Below, piece by piece: positions 19,258-28,413 of a stretch of 31,659 bases of DNA; position 1 is the first letter of the stretch, and each line of letters starts with the position of its first letter. The DNA is from Spizellomyces punctatus DAOM BR117 (lineage: Eukaryota > Chytridiomycota > Chytridiomycetes > Spizellomycetales > Spizellomycetaceae), in contig NW_015971564.1 in the NCBI RefSeq assembly GCF_000182565.1, positions 9,779-41,437 on the forward strand. Reading direction: 5' to 3'. The notes below the pieces were generated by a model. That model saw only the letters and a program-made list of their open reading frames with translations, did no database searches and had not been told where the DNA came from. The position numbers and the translations under genes were made by a program.

Positions 19258-19468
19258 GAGGACCTCTCTGAGGCCCCTCAAAGGGAAAATAACAAGTAGT
19301 AACCAAGTCTTCCCTAGTTCTCTGTTGTCTTCTTGTCCCTGCTAGCCTGTTACAAGTGACTTCTTACACAGAATAGACTTACATCTATACATGAGTATAG
19401 TTCACTCTGTTCCAATTCTCTATCACCAATACATTCCCTATAGGAATATATCCTCACTAGCTAACACA

Positions 19469-19505
19469 AAGGTCCCCTTTATATAACCCAGTACATTCTC
19501 CAGCC
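19469..19505 (-). repeat. Copia LTR remnant (right arm counterpart of 7311-7347)
   Basis: This is the inverted counterpart of the short copia LTR piece, containing the complement of TATATAAA. It ends in CAGCC (19501-19505), one copy of the duplication flanking the 383-bp solo LTR. Confidence 0.78.
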
Positions 19506-19888
19506 TGTTGGAATTCATTGATTGATTTCATCGAAGTTACCATGGGACGGTAACTTGAATAACTTAGCGAGTTATTACCTTATCAAGAAGACCAAGACGG
19601 TTCTAGAAAGCCCTGAATCCGCACTACAAGCGTGTCAAAACACTTTCTTAGTTAGTTGCTTTATGCGCCCAAAATTAGAGGTCAAAATCAGGTCATCATC
19701 ATGTGATCTGTACTATATTTAGGACCCCGATTTTTCTTTCTGTAATAACAACTCTTTCACTACTCTTTTGACACACAGTCCCCAGAGATGTTCTTTAGCA
19801 ATGGCATAGCTTCTAACATGGCTATCCACCTCTCAGGTGTACCCAGTCTAGTTGTAGGATAACACCTGTTTCTCAACTTTCCCCAGCA
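19506..19888 (+). repeat. Solo LTR of a third LTR family (383 bp), right copy
   Basis: TGTTGGAATT to CCCCAGCA with CAGCC duplications at 19501-19505 and 19889-19893. In this orientation TATATTTAGGACC forms a plausible core promoter. The plus-strand ORF at 19522-19722 is not supported as a gene. Confidence 0.8.
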
Positions 19889-20246
19889 CAGCCTCCCTCT
19901 GCCTTTATTTACTGTTTACATGCTTCAGCCCACTTGTTTACATGCTCAGCCATGCTCAGCAATGCTCAGCAGCTTCAGCCATGCCTTGGCAAACATTACC
20001 TGAAGATCTAGATCATCACAAACCTTGCAGACCTTCTAAGAGTGCTTACATGATGATTCACCCCTTTAAATTATTCCCACAAATGTCTGTCATACCCACA
20101 CATGTCTGTGATCATTCTGATTACTCTAAGTCCAATTCCCCATGTTGTAACCTAGCCAGATCAGATGTGAACTGTCTAATGACATCCCAGCATGATCTCA
20201 CATGATTTATAGATCATACAGCATGGTTTAAGCCTGAATCTCAACA
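19889..20246 (-). repeat. Copia 3' LTR, proximal part (right arm)
   Basis: This is the inverted counterpart of 6570-6927 with the same diagnostic substitutions. It starts on the minus strand at 20246 with TGTTGAG and overlaps the copia stop codon. Confidence 0.85.
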
Positions 20247-21659
20247 CTCCCACTCAGTGAATCATCTGATTTCCGACAGAGACCCATTTTACCACAAAGT
20301 TTAAGGTGCTTTGACTTGGGTAGAGCCTTGGTGAGAATGTCAGCCATCATTTCTTCTGTCTGACAGTACTTGAGGCTGATTTTCTTGTCTTCTACTGCTT
20401 GTCTGATGAAGTGGTGCTGCACATCAATGTGTTTGGTCCTTGCATGATGTGTTGGGTTGTTGGCAAGTGCTATGGTGCCCTGATTGTCACCATACAATGT
20501 TGTAGGAACACTTTGCTGATGTCCTAGCTCGCCTAGAAGTGTTCTGAACCCAGATAACTTCCTTGGTAGCTGACAAAGAGCATGTACTCTGACTCTGTTG
20601 ATGATAGAGCGACTGTGGGTTGCCTCTTGCTTTGCCAGCTGACTGTGCTGCTGCCAATCTTGACTAAGAAGCCAGTGGTAGACTTCCTGAAGTCCAGATC
20701 ACCGCCCCAATCTGCATCAGAGTATGCAGATAGCTCCCACTTGCTCTGAATGCCGCCCAGTTGTAGTCCTAGGTCTGTGGTGCCATTCAGGTACCGCATG
20801 ATCCATTTGACTGCTATCCAGTGCTGATGTCCGGGGTTGGAAAGGTACTGGCTAACTGATCCAACTGCTGCTGCTATGTCTGGTCTGGTGCCCAGCATTG
20901 CATAAATGAGACTTCCAACAGCACTTCTGAAAGGAACCCCGTTCATTTCTTGCTGTTCTGCCTCAGTTTGTGGTGACATGGCCTTGGTGAGCTTCTGGCC
21001 ATTCTCTAGTGGTGTGGCAACTGGTTTGCTGTTACTCATATTGAATTTCTTCAATGTTTGACCGAGGTACCGCTGTTGGGAGAGCCAGATTGACCTGTTG
21101 GCTCTGTCCCTGACCACTTGAATGCCGAGAAAATGCTCTAACTGGCCCATATCAGCCATCTTGAACCGCTTCTTGAGTTCTTCTTTGAGTTTTAACAACT
21201 CCTGGTCGTCCTTTGATGCCAGAATAAGGTCATCCACATACAGGATAAGGTGGATGCCCATCTTCTTGTTGATGTACAGCCCGTGGTCTGATTCACACCT
21301 TTCAAAGCCAAGTTCTTTGAGTTGCCCATCAATGACTTTGTTCCAGGCTCTTGGAGCTTGCTTTAACCCATACAAACTCTTCTTTAGCTTGCAGACAAGT
21401 GCATTTGCTGTGGTGAAGCCTTCTGGTTGGTCCATGTAGATGTCCTCCTCAATGGTCCCATTCAAGAATGCTGTCTTGACATCCATTTGGTGAATCTCCA
21501 TGTCCTTCATGGCTGCTAGTGTCAGGACCGTCCTGATGGTTGCAAACTTGACTACTGGGGCAAATGTCTCCTTGTAGTCCAGTCCTTCAACTTGGGAGTA
21601 TCCTTTGGCTACCAGTCTGGCCTTGTAGCGCTCTACAGAGCCATCTGACTTGAGTTTCA
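20228..21659 (-). pseudogene. pol: Copia copy 3 fragment: RT and RNase H, 5'-truncated and frameshifted
   Basis: Matches the copia polyprotein from about residue 858 to the end, identical to copy 1 at the diagnostic sites (the TTANAL and NGTTDL segments). The frame is broken near 20545-20585 by three single-base indels within about 40 bp, just after the RNase H Glu. The 5' end is cut at 21659, where the next copia piece starts in the opposite orientation. No start codon belongs to it. Confidence 0.9.
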
Positions 21660-23977
21660 CCCCCTACACACCAGAGCAGAATGGTGTTGCTGAGAGGATG
21701 AACAGAACGCTGGTGGAAATGGGAAGGTGCATGCTGCACCACAGTGGACTCAGCTACAAGTTCTGGGGCGAGGCAATCATGACAGCGGTCTATCTCAGGA
21801 ACAGGAGCCCCACTGCAGCACTCAGCAACCAATCAACACCATTTCAAGAGTTTACAGGCGGTAAACCAGATCTCCAGCACCTCAGAGTGTTTGGCTGCGT
21901 GGCCTACACTCATATTCCAAAGGAAAAGCGGTCAAAACTTGATGAGAAGGCCAAGAAAGCAGTCATGGTCGGCTACAGCACTCAGAGTAAGGCCTACAGA
22001 CTGTGGGTACCTGAAATGAACCAAGTTGTCATGTCAAGGGACGTCATCTTTGATGAAAACTTGATGTGGAGCACTCAGCAGCGACTGCAGAGTGTACCAC
22101 AGCAAGACCAAGAGCTACAGATGCCTCTGGGAGGGGAGCCTTCATTCTTGGACGACCAAGAAGGGCTAGGGACGGTTCAAGAGACTCAGAGACCATCTAG
22201 CATCACTCCAGACAACTCTTCAGCATCAGAAGATGATGGGGACGACTTCCAGGATGCTGAGGAAGTGCCAGAACTCAGCAGGAAGAGCGCCAGATTTCAC
22301 AAACCACCGGGAGAGTGGTGGATTGCAAAGCCAACTCAGTCAAACCTGGCTTTTGCCTTCACCATTGGGGAAGTTCCACAGGAAGAACCCAGCACTCTGG
22401 CTGAAGCTAGGACCAGACATGATGCCAAACAGTGGGAGGCGGCTGTCAAAGCAGAATATGACTCTCTGATGGAGAATCAGACATGGGACTTAGTCAAACT
22501 ACCACCAGGAAGATCCACAGTTGGCTGCAAGTGGGTTTTCAAGCTGAAACTCAAGTCAGATGGCTCTGTAGAGCGCTACAAGGCCAGACTGGTAGCCAAA
22601 GGATACTCCCAAGTTGAAGGACTGGACTACAAGGAGACATTTGCCCCAGTAGTCAAGTTTGCAACCATCAGGACGGTTCTGACACTAGCAGCCATGAAGG
22701 ACATGGAGATTCACCAAATGGATGTCAAAACAGCATTCTTGAATGGGACCATTGAGGAGGACATCTACATGGACCAACCAGAAGGCTTTGCCACGGCAAA
22801 TGGGCTTGTCTGCAAGCTAAAGAAGAGTTTGTATGGGTTAAAGCAAGCTCCAAGAGCCTGGAACAAAGTCATTGATGGGCAACTCAAAGAACTTGGCTTT
22901 GAAAGGTGTGAATCAGACCACGGGCTGTACATCAACAAGAAGATGGGCATCCACCTTATCCTGTATGTGGATGACCTTATTCTGGCATCAAAGGACGACC
23001 AGGAGTTGTTAAAACTCAAAGAAGAACTCAAGAAGCGGTTCAAGATGGCTGATATGGGCCAGTTAGAGCATTTTCTCGGCATCCAAGTGGTCAGGGACAG
23101 AGTCAACAGGTCAATCTGGCTCTCCCAACAGCGGTACCTCAGTCAAACATTGAAGAAATTCAATATGAGTAACAGCAAACCAGTTGCCACACCACTAGAG
23201 AATGGCCACAAGCTCACCAAGGCCATGTCACCACAAACTGAGGCAGAACAGCAAGAAATGAACGGGGTTCCTTTCAGAAGTGCTGTTGGAAGTCTCATTT
23301 ATGCAATGCTGGGCACCAGACCAGACATAGCAGCGGCAGTTGGATCAGTTAGCCAGTACCTTTCCAACCCCGGACATCAGCACTGGATAGCAGTCAAACG
23401 GATCATGCGGTACCTGAAGGGCACCACAGACCTAGGACTTCAACTGGGCAGCATTCAGAGCAAGTGGGAGCTATCTGCATACTCTGATGCAGATTGGGGC
23501 GGTGATTTGGACTTCAGGAAGTCTACCACTGGCTTCTTAGTCAAGATTGGCAACAGCACAGTCAGCTGGCAAAGCAAGAGGCAACCTACAGTCGCTCTAT
23601 CATCAACAGAGTCAGAGTACATGGCTCTTTGTCAAGCTACCAAGGAAGTTATCTGGTTCAGAACACTCCTAGGCGAGCTAGGACATCAGCAAAGTGGTCC
23701 TACAACATTGTATGGTGACAATCAGGGCGCCATAGCACTTGCCAACAACCCAACACATCATGCAAGGACCAAACATATTGATGTGCGGCACCACTTCATC
23801 AGACAAGCAGTAGAAGACAAGAAAATCAGCCTCAAGTACTGTCAGACAGAAGAAATGACGGCTGACATTCTCACCAAGGCCTTACCCAAGACAAAACACC
23901 TTAAACTTTGTGGTAAAATGGGTCTCTGTCGGAAATCAGATGATTCACTGAGTGGGAGTGTTGAGATTCAGGCTTAA
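21660..23977 (+). CDS. pol: Copia copy 4, 3' half: integrase end, RT, RNase H (partial)
   Basis: Collinear with 4271-6588 of copy 1 at an offset of 17389 and open throughout. It begins just before the integrase catalytic Glu (QNGVAERMN) and keeps YVDD and the RNase H D-E-D residues. The upstream codons of the open frame (from 21650) come from the inverted copy 3 and are not native. Substitutions specific to this copy include Val in the R(A/V)NRS segment and Ser in the YL(G/S)QT segment. The stop is inside the 3' LTR. It is probably the original 3' half of the element whose 5' end is at 1902. Confidence 0.93.
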
Positions 23978-24461
23978 ACCACGCTGTATGATCTATAAAT
24001 CATGTGAGATCATGCTGGGATGTCATTAGACAGTTCACATCTGATTTGGCTAAGTTACAACGTGGGGAAATGGACTTAGAGTAATCAGAATGATCACAGA
24101 TGCGTGTGGGAATGATTTAAAGGGGTAAAATCATCATGTAAGCACTCTTAGAAGGTCTGGAAGGTTTGTGACGATCTAGATCTTCAGGTAATGTTTGCCA
24201 AGGCATGGCTGAAGCTGCTGAGCACTGCTGAGCACTGCTGAGCATGGCTGAAGCATGTAAACAGTAAACAAAGGCGGAGGGAGGCTGGAGAATGTACTGG
24301 GTTATATAAAGGGGACTTTTGCACGTCTCTGAATTAATACAACTGTGTTATCCCACAAGTTACTGCACCCAGAAGTCTTACTAGCGGCCACAGGCATTAC
24401 TAGGTCTTCCAGAAGTGATTTCTACACGGGAAATCAGTGTTCCAAGCGCTAAGTTTCAATA
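23959..24461 (+). repeat. Copia copy 4, 3' LTR (503 bp), right end of the expanded element
   Basis: A complete LTR from TGTTGAG to TCAATA, with TATATAAA and the CTGCTGAGCA repeats. It is followed by CTGTT (24462-24466), which duplicates the sequence before 1902, and then by gypsy-2 LTR sequence. Confidence 0.92.
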
Positions 24462-24466
24462 CTGTT
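24462..24466. other. Right target-site duplication of the expanded copia insertion (CTGTT)
   Basis: Repeats 1897-1901. Together with the flanks it would reconstitute a site with TTAGGTT before and AACCTAA after the insertion point. Confidence 0.75.
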
Positions 24467-24548
24467 AACCTAAGATTGGAGTTGAGAAGCGAGTTATGGG
24501 GATTTTGTGTCGCTACGGCTTCTGCCCGCCAACTTATTTTATTGAATT

Positions 24549-24560
24549 CCTCTTTTTATA
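24549..24560 (-). promoter_or_regulatory. TATA box of the gypsy-2 LTR
   Basis: TATAAAAAGAGG on the minus strand, about 250 bp into the LTR, followed within 25 bp by AATAAA. This order suggests U3/R with the poly(A) signal in R. Confidence 0.55.
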
Positions 24561-24812
24561 CAAGAATATGCTACGGTAACGTCTACACTAGTTTCCGTAG
24601 CCTTCATTAGGGTGGCGGCGTCCGATCTTCCCATCTCAGACCATCGCCATGATCGATCATGGCTGCGTAACATATCCTTCATGCTGCGCTGGTGTAGCCC
24701 AGAACCGAGCTTGATCTTAGGGGTTTCGAAGCTTAGGTTACAATTGTGGAAACCTCAATCGTGGTCACCTGATTCCTTTGAGCGAACCGGTTTATCAGAG
24801 TCATTCGCTACA

Positions 24813-24822
24813 TCCCCCCTTT
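24813..24822 (-). other. Gypsy-2 polypurine tract
   Basis: AAAGGGGGGA on the minus strand immediately precedes the LTR terminus TGTAGCG. It anchors the 3' LTR start, about 50 bp after the stop of the accessory ORF. Confidence 0.75.
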
Positions 24823-24869
24823 GAAAAAGAAGGTTCGGCGACTCGTCTGTGAGTGCCCGAACCTCGCTT

Positions 24870-25655
24870 CTACCATGACACAACTGGATAGTCGTCGTCA
24901 GCTTCAAGGCTGTCTTCGTTGATCATCCAGATTATGGTAGCGCGCCCCATGACGTTCGCGCAGAACCAAATTTGGTCAGTGGCTTCCGGAGCCGGGGTTC
25001 CAGGTGTCCTGGAACCATTGGCTCGGGTTACATAGAGGGCTGTGAATGTCTCTGCGGCCCTTTTCAAGTTAACTGCTTGAAAGTGGTAATAGGCGTGCTC
25101 CCGATGTTTGGGACGGAGCTGCTCTTCTGTGGTTTCAGCTGCATTGGCTAGCTTTAACAACACTGCTCTCGCGGCTTCGATGGCTATGTCCGCGAAATCG
25201 TGGGCCTTGTGATCGGGCCAGAGGGTGAAGTGGGCCGTTTTGGGGTTTCCGGCCGCATGTTGAGGGACCCCAGCGTCAAGCCAGGCAGCGCAGGGTACGT
25301 CCCGTAATCTCTTCCTGATCTTTTTTGCATCGGTGACGATACCGACAGCTGCTTGACCGCCGTCGGAAGCCCTACTGTAGGGCTCCGCGATATGCATCGT
25401 GAGGGGCTGGCTCGTGGCGTACGGCTTCGAAGCCCCGTCAACCACCCAATCTTCACCACGATAGTGTTCAAGGGGTTTGTTTGGGTCTTCGAACAGCTCA
25501 CGAATCCAAACTTCGACCCAGGTGGCCATAGCTGCTCCGAGCCGCTCGATAGAGTTCTCGGCAGCGAAGGCGTCGCTTACTTCTGACCAGGGATAGCCTT
25601 CCTCAAGGGTAGAGAGGATGCTGACTCCTTGTTGTCCTTGGATATCAGTGGTCAT
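24870..25655 (-). CDS. Accessory ORF of gypsy-2, unknown function (261 aa)
   Basis: An ATG in good context (A at -3) opens 261 codons ending in TAG at 24870, 48 bp before the purine tract. I do not recognise a family. It looks soluble, with no signal peptide, membrane segment or cysteine-rich motif. It is rich in Ala, Glu, Asp and Trp, has helical stretches (about residues 30-55 and 155-180) and an acidic C-terminus ending in DDDYPVVSW. It is not env-like. The frame also stays open upstream to the chromodomain (continuous to about 26171), so it could instead be a C-terminal extension of pol. A separate start is favoured by promoter-like sequence just upstream. It lacks the stops that scar the pol region, which may mean constraint or chance. 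Confidence 0.6.
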   Translation of the reverse strand: MTTDIQGQQGVSILSTLEEGYPWSEVSDAFAAENSIERLGAAMATWVEVWIRELFEDPNKPLEHYRGEDWVVDGASKPYATSQPLTMHIAEPYSRASDGGQAAVGIVTDAKKIRKRLRDVPCAAWLDAGVPQHAAGNPKTAHFTLWPDHKAHDFADIAIEAARAVLLKLANAAETTEEQLRPKHREHAYYHFQAVNLKRAAETFTALYVTRANGSRTPGTPAPEATDQIWFCANVMGRATIIWMINEDSLEADDDYPVVSW

Positions 25656-25930
25656 GGTGTTGGAAACGAAAGCTTTTGTCTCGGTGTTGATAGACAAGGT
25701 TTGCGAAGCAGAGTAGGTCTGTAAGGGAGATAGGTTGTAGGTAGTTGAAGAAGAAAAAAGAGGGGGAGCATGCAGGGGCATCCTTTTAAGGTCGTCGCTG
25801 GCTGATTTTGACAGCTCGGACGCGCATAAGCATGATCGGGAGGCTTGGTGTGGCGTTCTCGACTGGTGAGGTAAGCCACGCGAAACTGGTTTTCTTTCTG
25901 GTGAGAGGGCGTGATTATCACGTGAGCTAT
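25656..25930 (-). promoter_or_regulatory. Candidate internal promoter and 5' UTR for the gypsy-2 accessory ORF
   Basis: Upstream of the ATG on the minus strand lie a CACGTG palindrome (25919-25924), a TTAAAAGG TATA-like motif (25782-25789) and a pyrimidine tract (about 25745-25772), then a C/A-rich leader to the ATG. This resembles fungal RNA polymerase II promoters. It also lies in an open frame, so the reading is not unique. Confidence 0.35.
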
Positions 25931-26009
25931 CATCCGGATAAACCGCGAAGCATTGGTGGTCGGAAGCATAAGCCGTATCTTCCGGGGCGTCGCCTGCAAG
26001 GCTGACTAC

Positions 26010-26171
26010 CAAAGAGTCCTCTACTAGCGCGCTAGTGGGAGCTCTGGATCTCCAGTACTCTTCTAAGGCTTCGGAAGCCTCTGTTAGGGCTTCCTCTGGT
26101 TCCCAGGTATCCTCATGGGGTGGGTATCCGGACCAATGTATTTGAAATTGACGTTTTCCGCGCCTGGTTCG
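26010..26171 (-). pseudogene. pol: Gypsy-2 chromodomain, C-terminal half (frame-separated from pol)
   Basis: The minus strand encodes QFQIHWSGYPPHEDTWEPEE and a following acidic helix, a clear chromodomain second half. It is out of frame with the preceding part because ATGG is duplicated in tandem at 26172-26179 (plus strand). Removing four bases would restore continuity, so the lesion looks recent. The frame runs on without a stop into the accessory ORF. Confidence 0.75.
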
Positions 26172-26883
26172 ATGGATGGTCTACTATCACTTCCACTTCA
26201 AACTTGCCATCTGAAGCGTTGGAATCCTCCGCTTGTGCTTCTGTGACCTTTTCCTCAGTTTCAGCATCGACAGGCTTCTGGTACGGACGTAATTTCAATA
26301 TGTGAAACCATGGATGAAGTCGTCTCATCTTGTCTGGCAGTTTTAACTCGTAGTTGTCGTGGAGAGGGTTACAGTCGGTCACCATGACTGGTCCCAGCCA
26401 TTTCGGAGTGATCTTGGACTCATACCCTGCTAGGTTTTTCATGCTCAGAAGCACCTTATCTCCTCTCCGGAACTCCAAATGTCGTCGCGATAAATCATAA
26501 TATCTTTTCTGCGAATCCTGGGCTTCAATCATCAGATCTCGGATAAGGATGTTTAGGTTGCCAAGGTGTTTACAGAGCTCTTCCACATCTGCATTTCTGG
26601 TTTCTGACGGCCTTTCGACGATGTCCGCCAGTGGATTGTGGGGCTCATAGCCTAGGTCCATTCTGAATCGCATCATTTTTGTCGCCTCGTGTACCGTATC
26701 ATTGATAATGAATTCCGCAACCGGAAGAAAGGTGTCCCAGTCATCTAATCGGGTGTTGACCATTGTGGTAAGGACCTGCAAGACCGTTGCATTGTCTCTT
26801 TCTGATTGTCCATCACCTTGAGGGTGGTAGGCTGTGGTGAGCTCTTGATTAATCTTTAGGTTTTTGCAGACCTCCTGCCAAAA
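26113..26883 (-). pseudogene. pol: Gypsy-2 integrase C-terminal part
   Basis: This follows in frame after the TGA at 26884. It holds the catalytic Glu motif (YHPQGDGQSERDN, near 26800-26840), an alpha-helical linker, the GPY/F-type module (WLGPVMV) and the first strand of a chromodomain (FEVEVIVDH) before the frameshift, ending at a stop at 26113. Confidence 0.85.
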
Positions 26884-28410
26884 TCAACTCGTAAATTTGG
26901 AGTTGCGGTCTGAGATAATGGTCTCCGGGATGCCGTGCAATGGGACGTAGCACTCTATAAAGAGTTCCGTGACCTGAATAGCTGTCGCAGTGCTCTTGAG
27001 GGGCCATACGTGGATCCTCTTTGAGCATTTACATGCTATTAACCAAAAGGTGTCATACCCTCTGGAAGTAAGTGGGAGCTTGGTTACGAAGTCAGTCGTG
27101 ATGACTGTCCAGCATCCCGGAGCTGGTGGTATGGGTTTCAGCAACCCCGGAATCAGTTGCGGTACCCTTTTTGAGCGTTGGCAGGTTTCACATCCTGCAC
27201 AATGTTTTCTGAAATCTTGTGCCATTTTCGGCCACCAGACTTGTGCTGCAGCTCTAGCGTAGGTTCTTTCGAATCCGAAGTGTCCTCCCCCCTCGTGAAA
27301 AAGCTTGCGCACCTCGGGGGTGCAAGCAGGGGGCACGTAGAGGCGCCAAAGGTCTTCGGAGACTGAAAAACGGTGCCACAGCAGGTTATCTGCACGTTGC
27401 CAGTCCTGAAGAAAGCACGCGTCGGCTGTAGTGTAGGTGTCGGGGCTGGTCTCCCATAGGAGCATGCGGGCCTGTTGGGCTATGGGGTGGAGCTGGCCGG
27501 TGAGGCCAGCGTGGATGGCGGCAATGAGTGCAGGCTGTAAGGCCAGACGAAAGACGGCATCTGCCAGTGTCGAGGAAGGTGCGAGAGCAGCTGGTGTGGT
27601 GCGCAGCCGTCGTCTTCCGCATTTCGACACCCATATTTGGGTCGCGGTGGAGCAGAGTAGGGTTTCCGCTCCTAGTAGCCGTGAAAGTGTATCAGCGACA
27701 ATGTGAAAACATCCTGGTTTGTGAACAATTGTCATCCATTCGGACCAGTAACTAAGATCGAGGGCCCAGCAGAGAAGCTTACGGTTCTCGCCTTTGTATT
27801 TAGCAAGCCACAAAAGAGCTCGGTGATCAGTAATGACCGTGAAAGGCAGGCCTTCGAGGTATGGGCGGAGTTTTCCGAGGCCCCAAATGAGGCATCCGGC
27901 CTCAAGTTTGACGGGGGGGGCCTTCTTTTCTGAGGTGGTGGTGCCTCGGGAATGGTAGCACAGCAGGCGTTTAGAAGCATCCGGCTGTAACTGTTCGAGT
28001 GTGACATTAAATGCTGTGTAGGAAGCGTCACTGTGAAGGGTGTAGGGGAACCCTTTTCTGGGTGCCGCGAGCACTGGAGCTGTTGTCAGAGCCTGCTTGG
28101 CGGCTGCGAAGGCAGAGTTTTGGGAATCGGTCCATGAAACTTCACGCTTCGCGATAAATCTGTGCAGACCTTGGTCAGGGCGCTTGCGAGCAAGGCGTCT
28201 GACACAAAAGGGGTCAATGGGTAAGTCCGCCAGCGATGATTGGTGTAGATTGACCGCCGGTAGGTCTGAGGAGCTAGATTTCGGATGTTGCAAAACCTCA
28301 AATCGGGCTCCGGTGGCTGTGATTGTAGGGGCCACCGCCGTGTCGAGCATGGATGGTGAATTGAGCTTTTCAGCGCCTTTCTTCGGGTCAGCGCGACCCT
28401 TTTTAAGGTC
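26884..28410 (-). pseudogene. pol: Gypsy-2 RNase H and integrase core
   Basis: A frame open over 508 codons between TGA at 28411 and TGA at 26884. It contains the RT thumb, RNase H (TLHSDAS, VITDHRALLWL), an HHCC finger ending CETCQRSK, and integrase with Asp in TTDF and Asp in ISDRNSKF. The terminal TGA falls where chromoviruses normally have Arg before Phe-Trp, consistent with CGA to TGA. It is in frame with both neighbouring pol pieces. Confidence 0.88.
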
Positions 28411-28413
28411 TCA

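Larger units (their letters stand above)
15709..19468 (+). mobile_element. Gypsy-1: Ty3/gypsy chromovirus, 5'-truncated, right copy
   Basis: The order is RT, RNase H, integrase (split by a solo LTR), chromodomain, purine tract, 666-bp 3' LTR, as in Ty3/gypsy chromoviruses. The right end sits in a copia LTR and the left end abuts a gypsy-2 LTR fragment. Apart from the solo LTR, 3252 bp contain a single CpG. No 5' LTR, primer site or gag is present in this window. Confidence 0.88.
18803..19468 (+). repeat. Gypsy-1 3' LTR (666 bp), right copy
   Basis: The termini TGTGACAG and CTAACACA are near-perfect inverted repeats. U3 begins with a perfect hairpin (TGACAGAA-TTC-TTCTGTCA, 18805-18823), has a second one at 18925-18946 (9-bp stem), then the 60-bp tandem repeats and a TATA box at 19250-19257. 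R-U5 follows to 19468. No CpG is present in 666 bp. Copia LTR sequence follows directly. Confidence 0.9.
16282..21659. repeat. Right arm of inverted repeat I (partner 5156-10533)
   Basis: The arm mirrors 5156-10533 with coordinate sum 26816, and includes both solo LTRs with the same flanking duplications. It ends abruptly at 21659, where copia sequence in the opposite orientation begins with 2 bp (CA) in common. Confidence 0.85.
1902..24461 (+). mobile_element. Ty1/copia element expanded by about 17.4 kb of internal rearranged retroelement sequence
   Basis: The outer ends are a 5' LTR at 1902-2404 and a 3' LTR at 23959-24461, each 503 bp, flanked by the same CTGTT duplication in a gypsy-2 LTR. 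A normal element of this family would be about 5.2 kb: LTR, 179-bp leader, a 4-kb gag-pol ORF, LTR. Copia sequence after the breakpoint at 21660 corresponds to position 4271 of the left copy, an offset of 17389 bp. The interior holds further copia copies, two gypsy-1 copies and solo LTRs in both orientations. The shared duplication supports a single original insertion. The order of the later rearrangements is inferred. Confidence 0.6.
24462..24812 (-). repeat. Gypsy-2 3' LTR, proximal part
   Basis: On the minus strand the LTR starts TGTAGCGAATG at 24812, directly after the purine tract. It contains TATAAAAAGAGG (24549-24560) followed by AATAAA (about 24537-24543), then reaches the copia insertion site. 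The remainder lies at 1676-1901. The plus-strand ORF at 24612-24824 runs through the LTR and is not a gene. Confidence 0.78.

Noticed and set aside
24612-24824. 70-residue plus-strand ORF in the gypsy-2 LTR
   Set aside because: It spans the LTR start and purine tract and is not a plausible gene.
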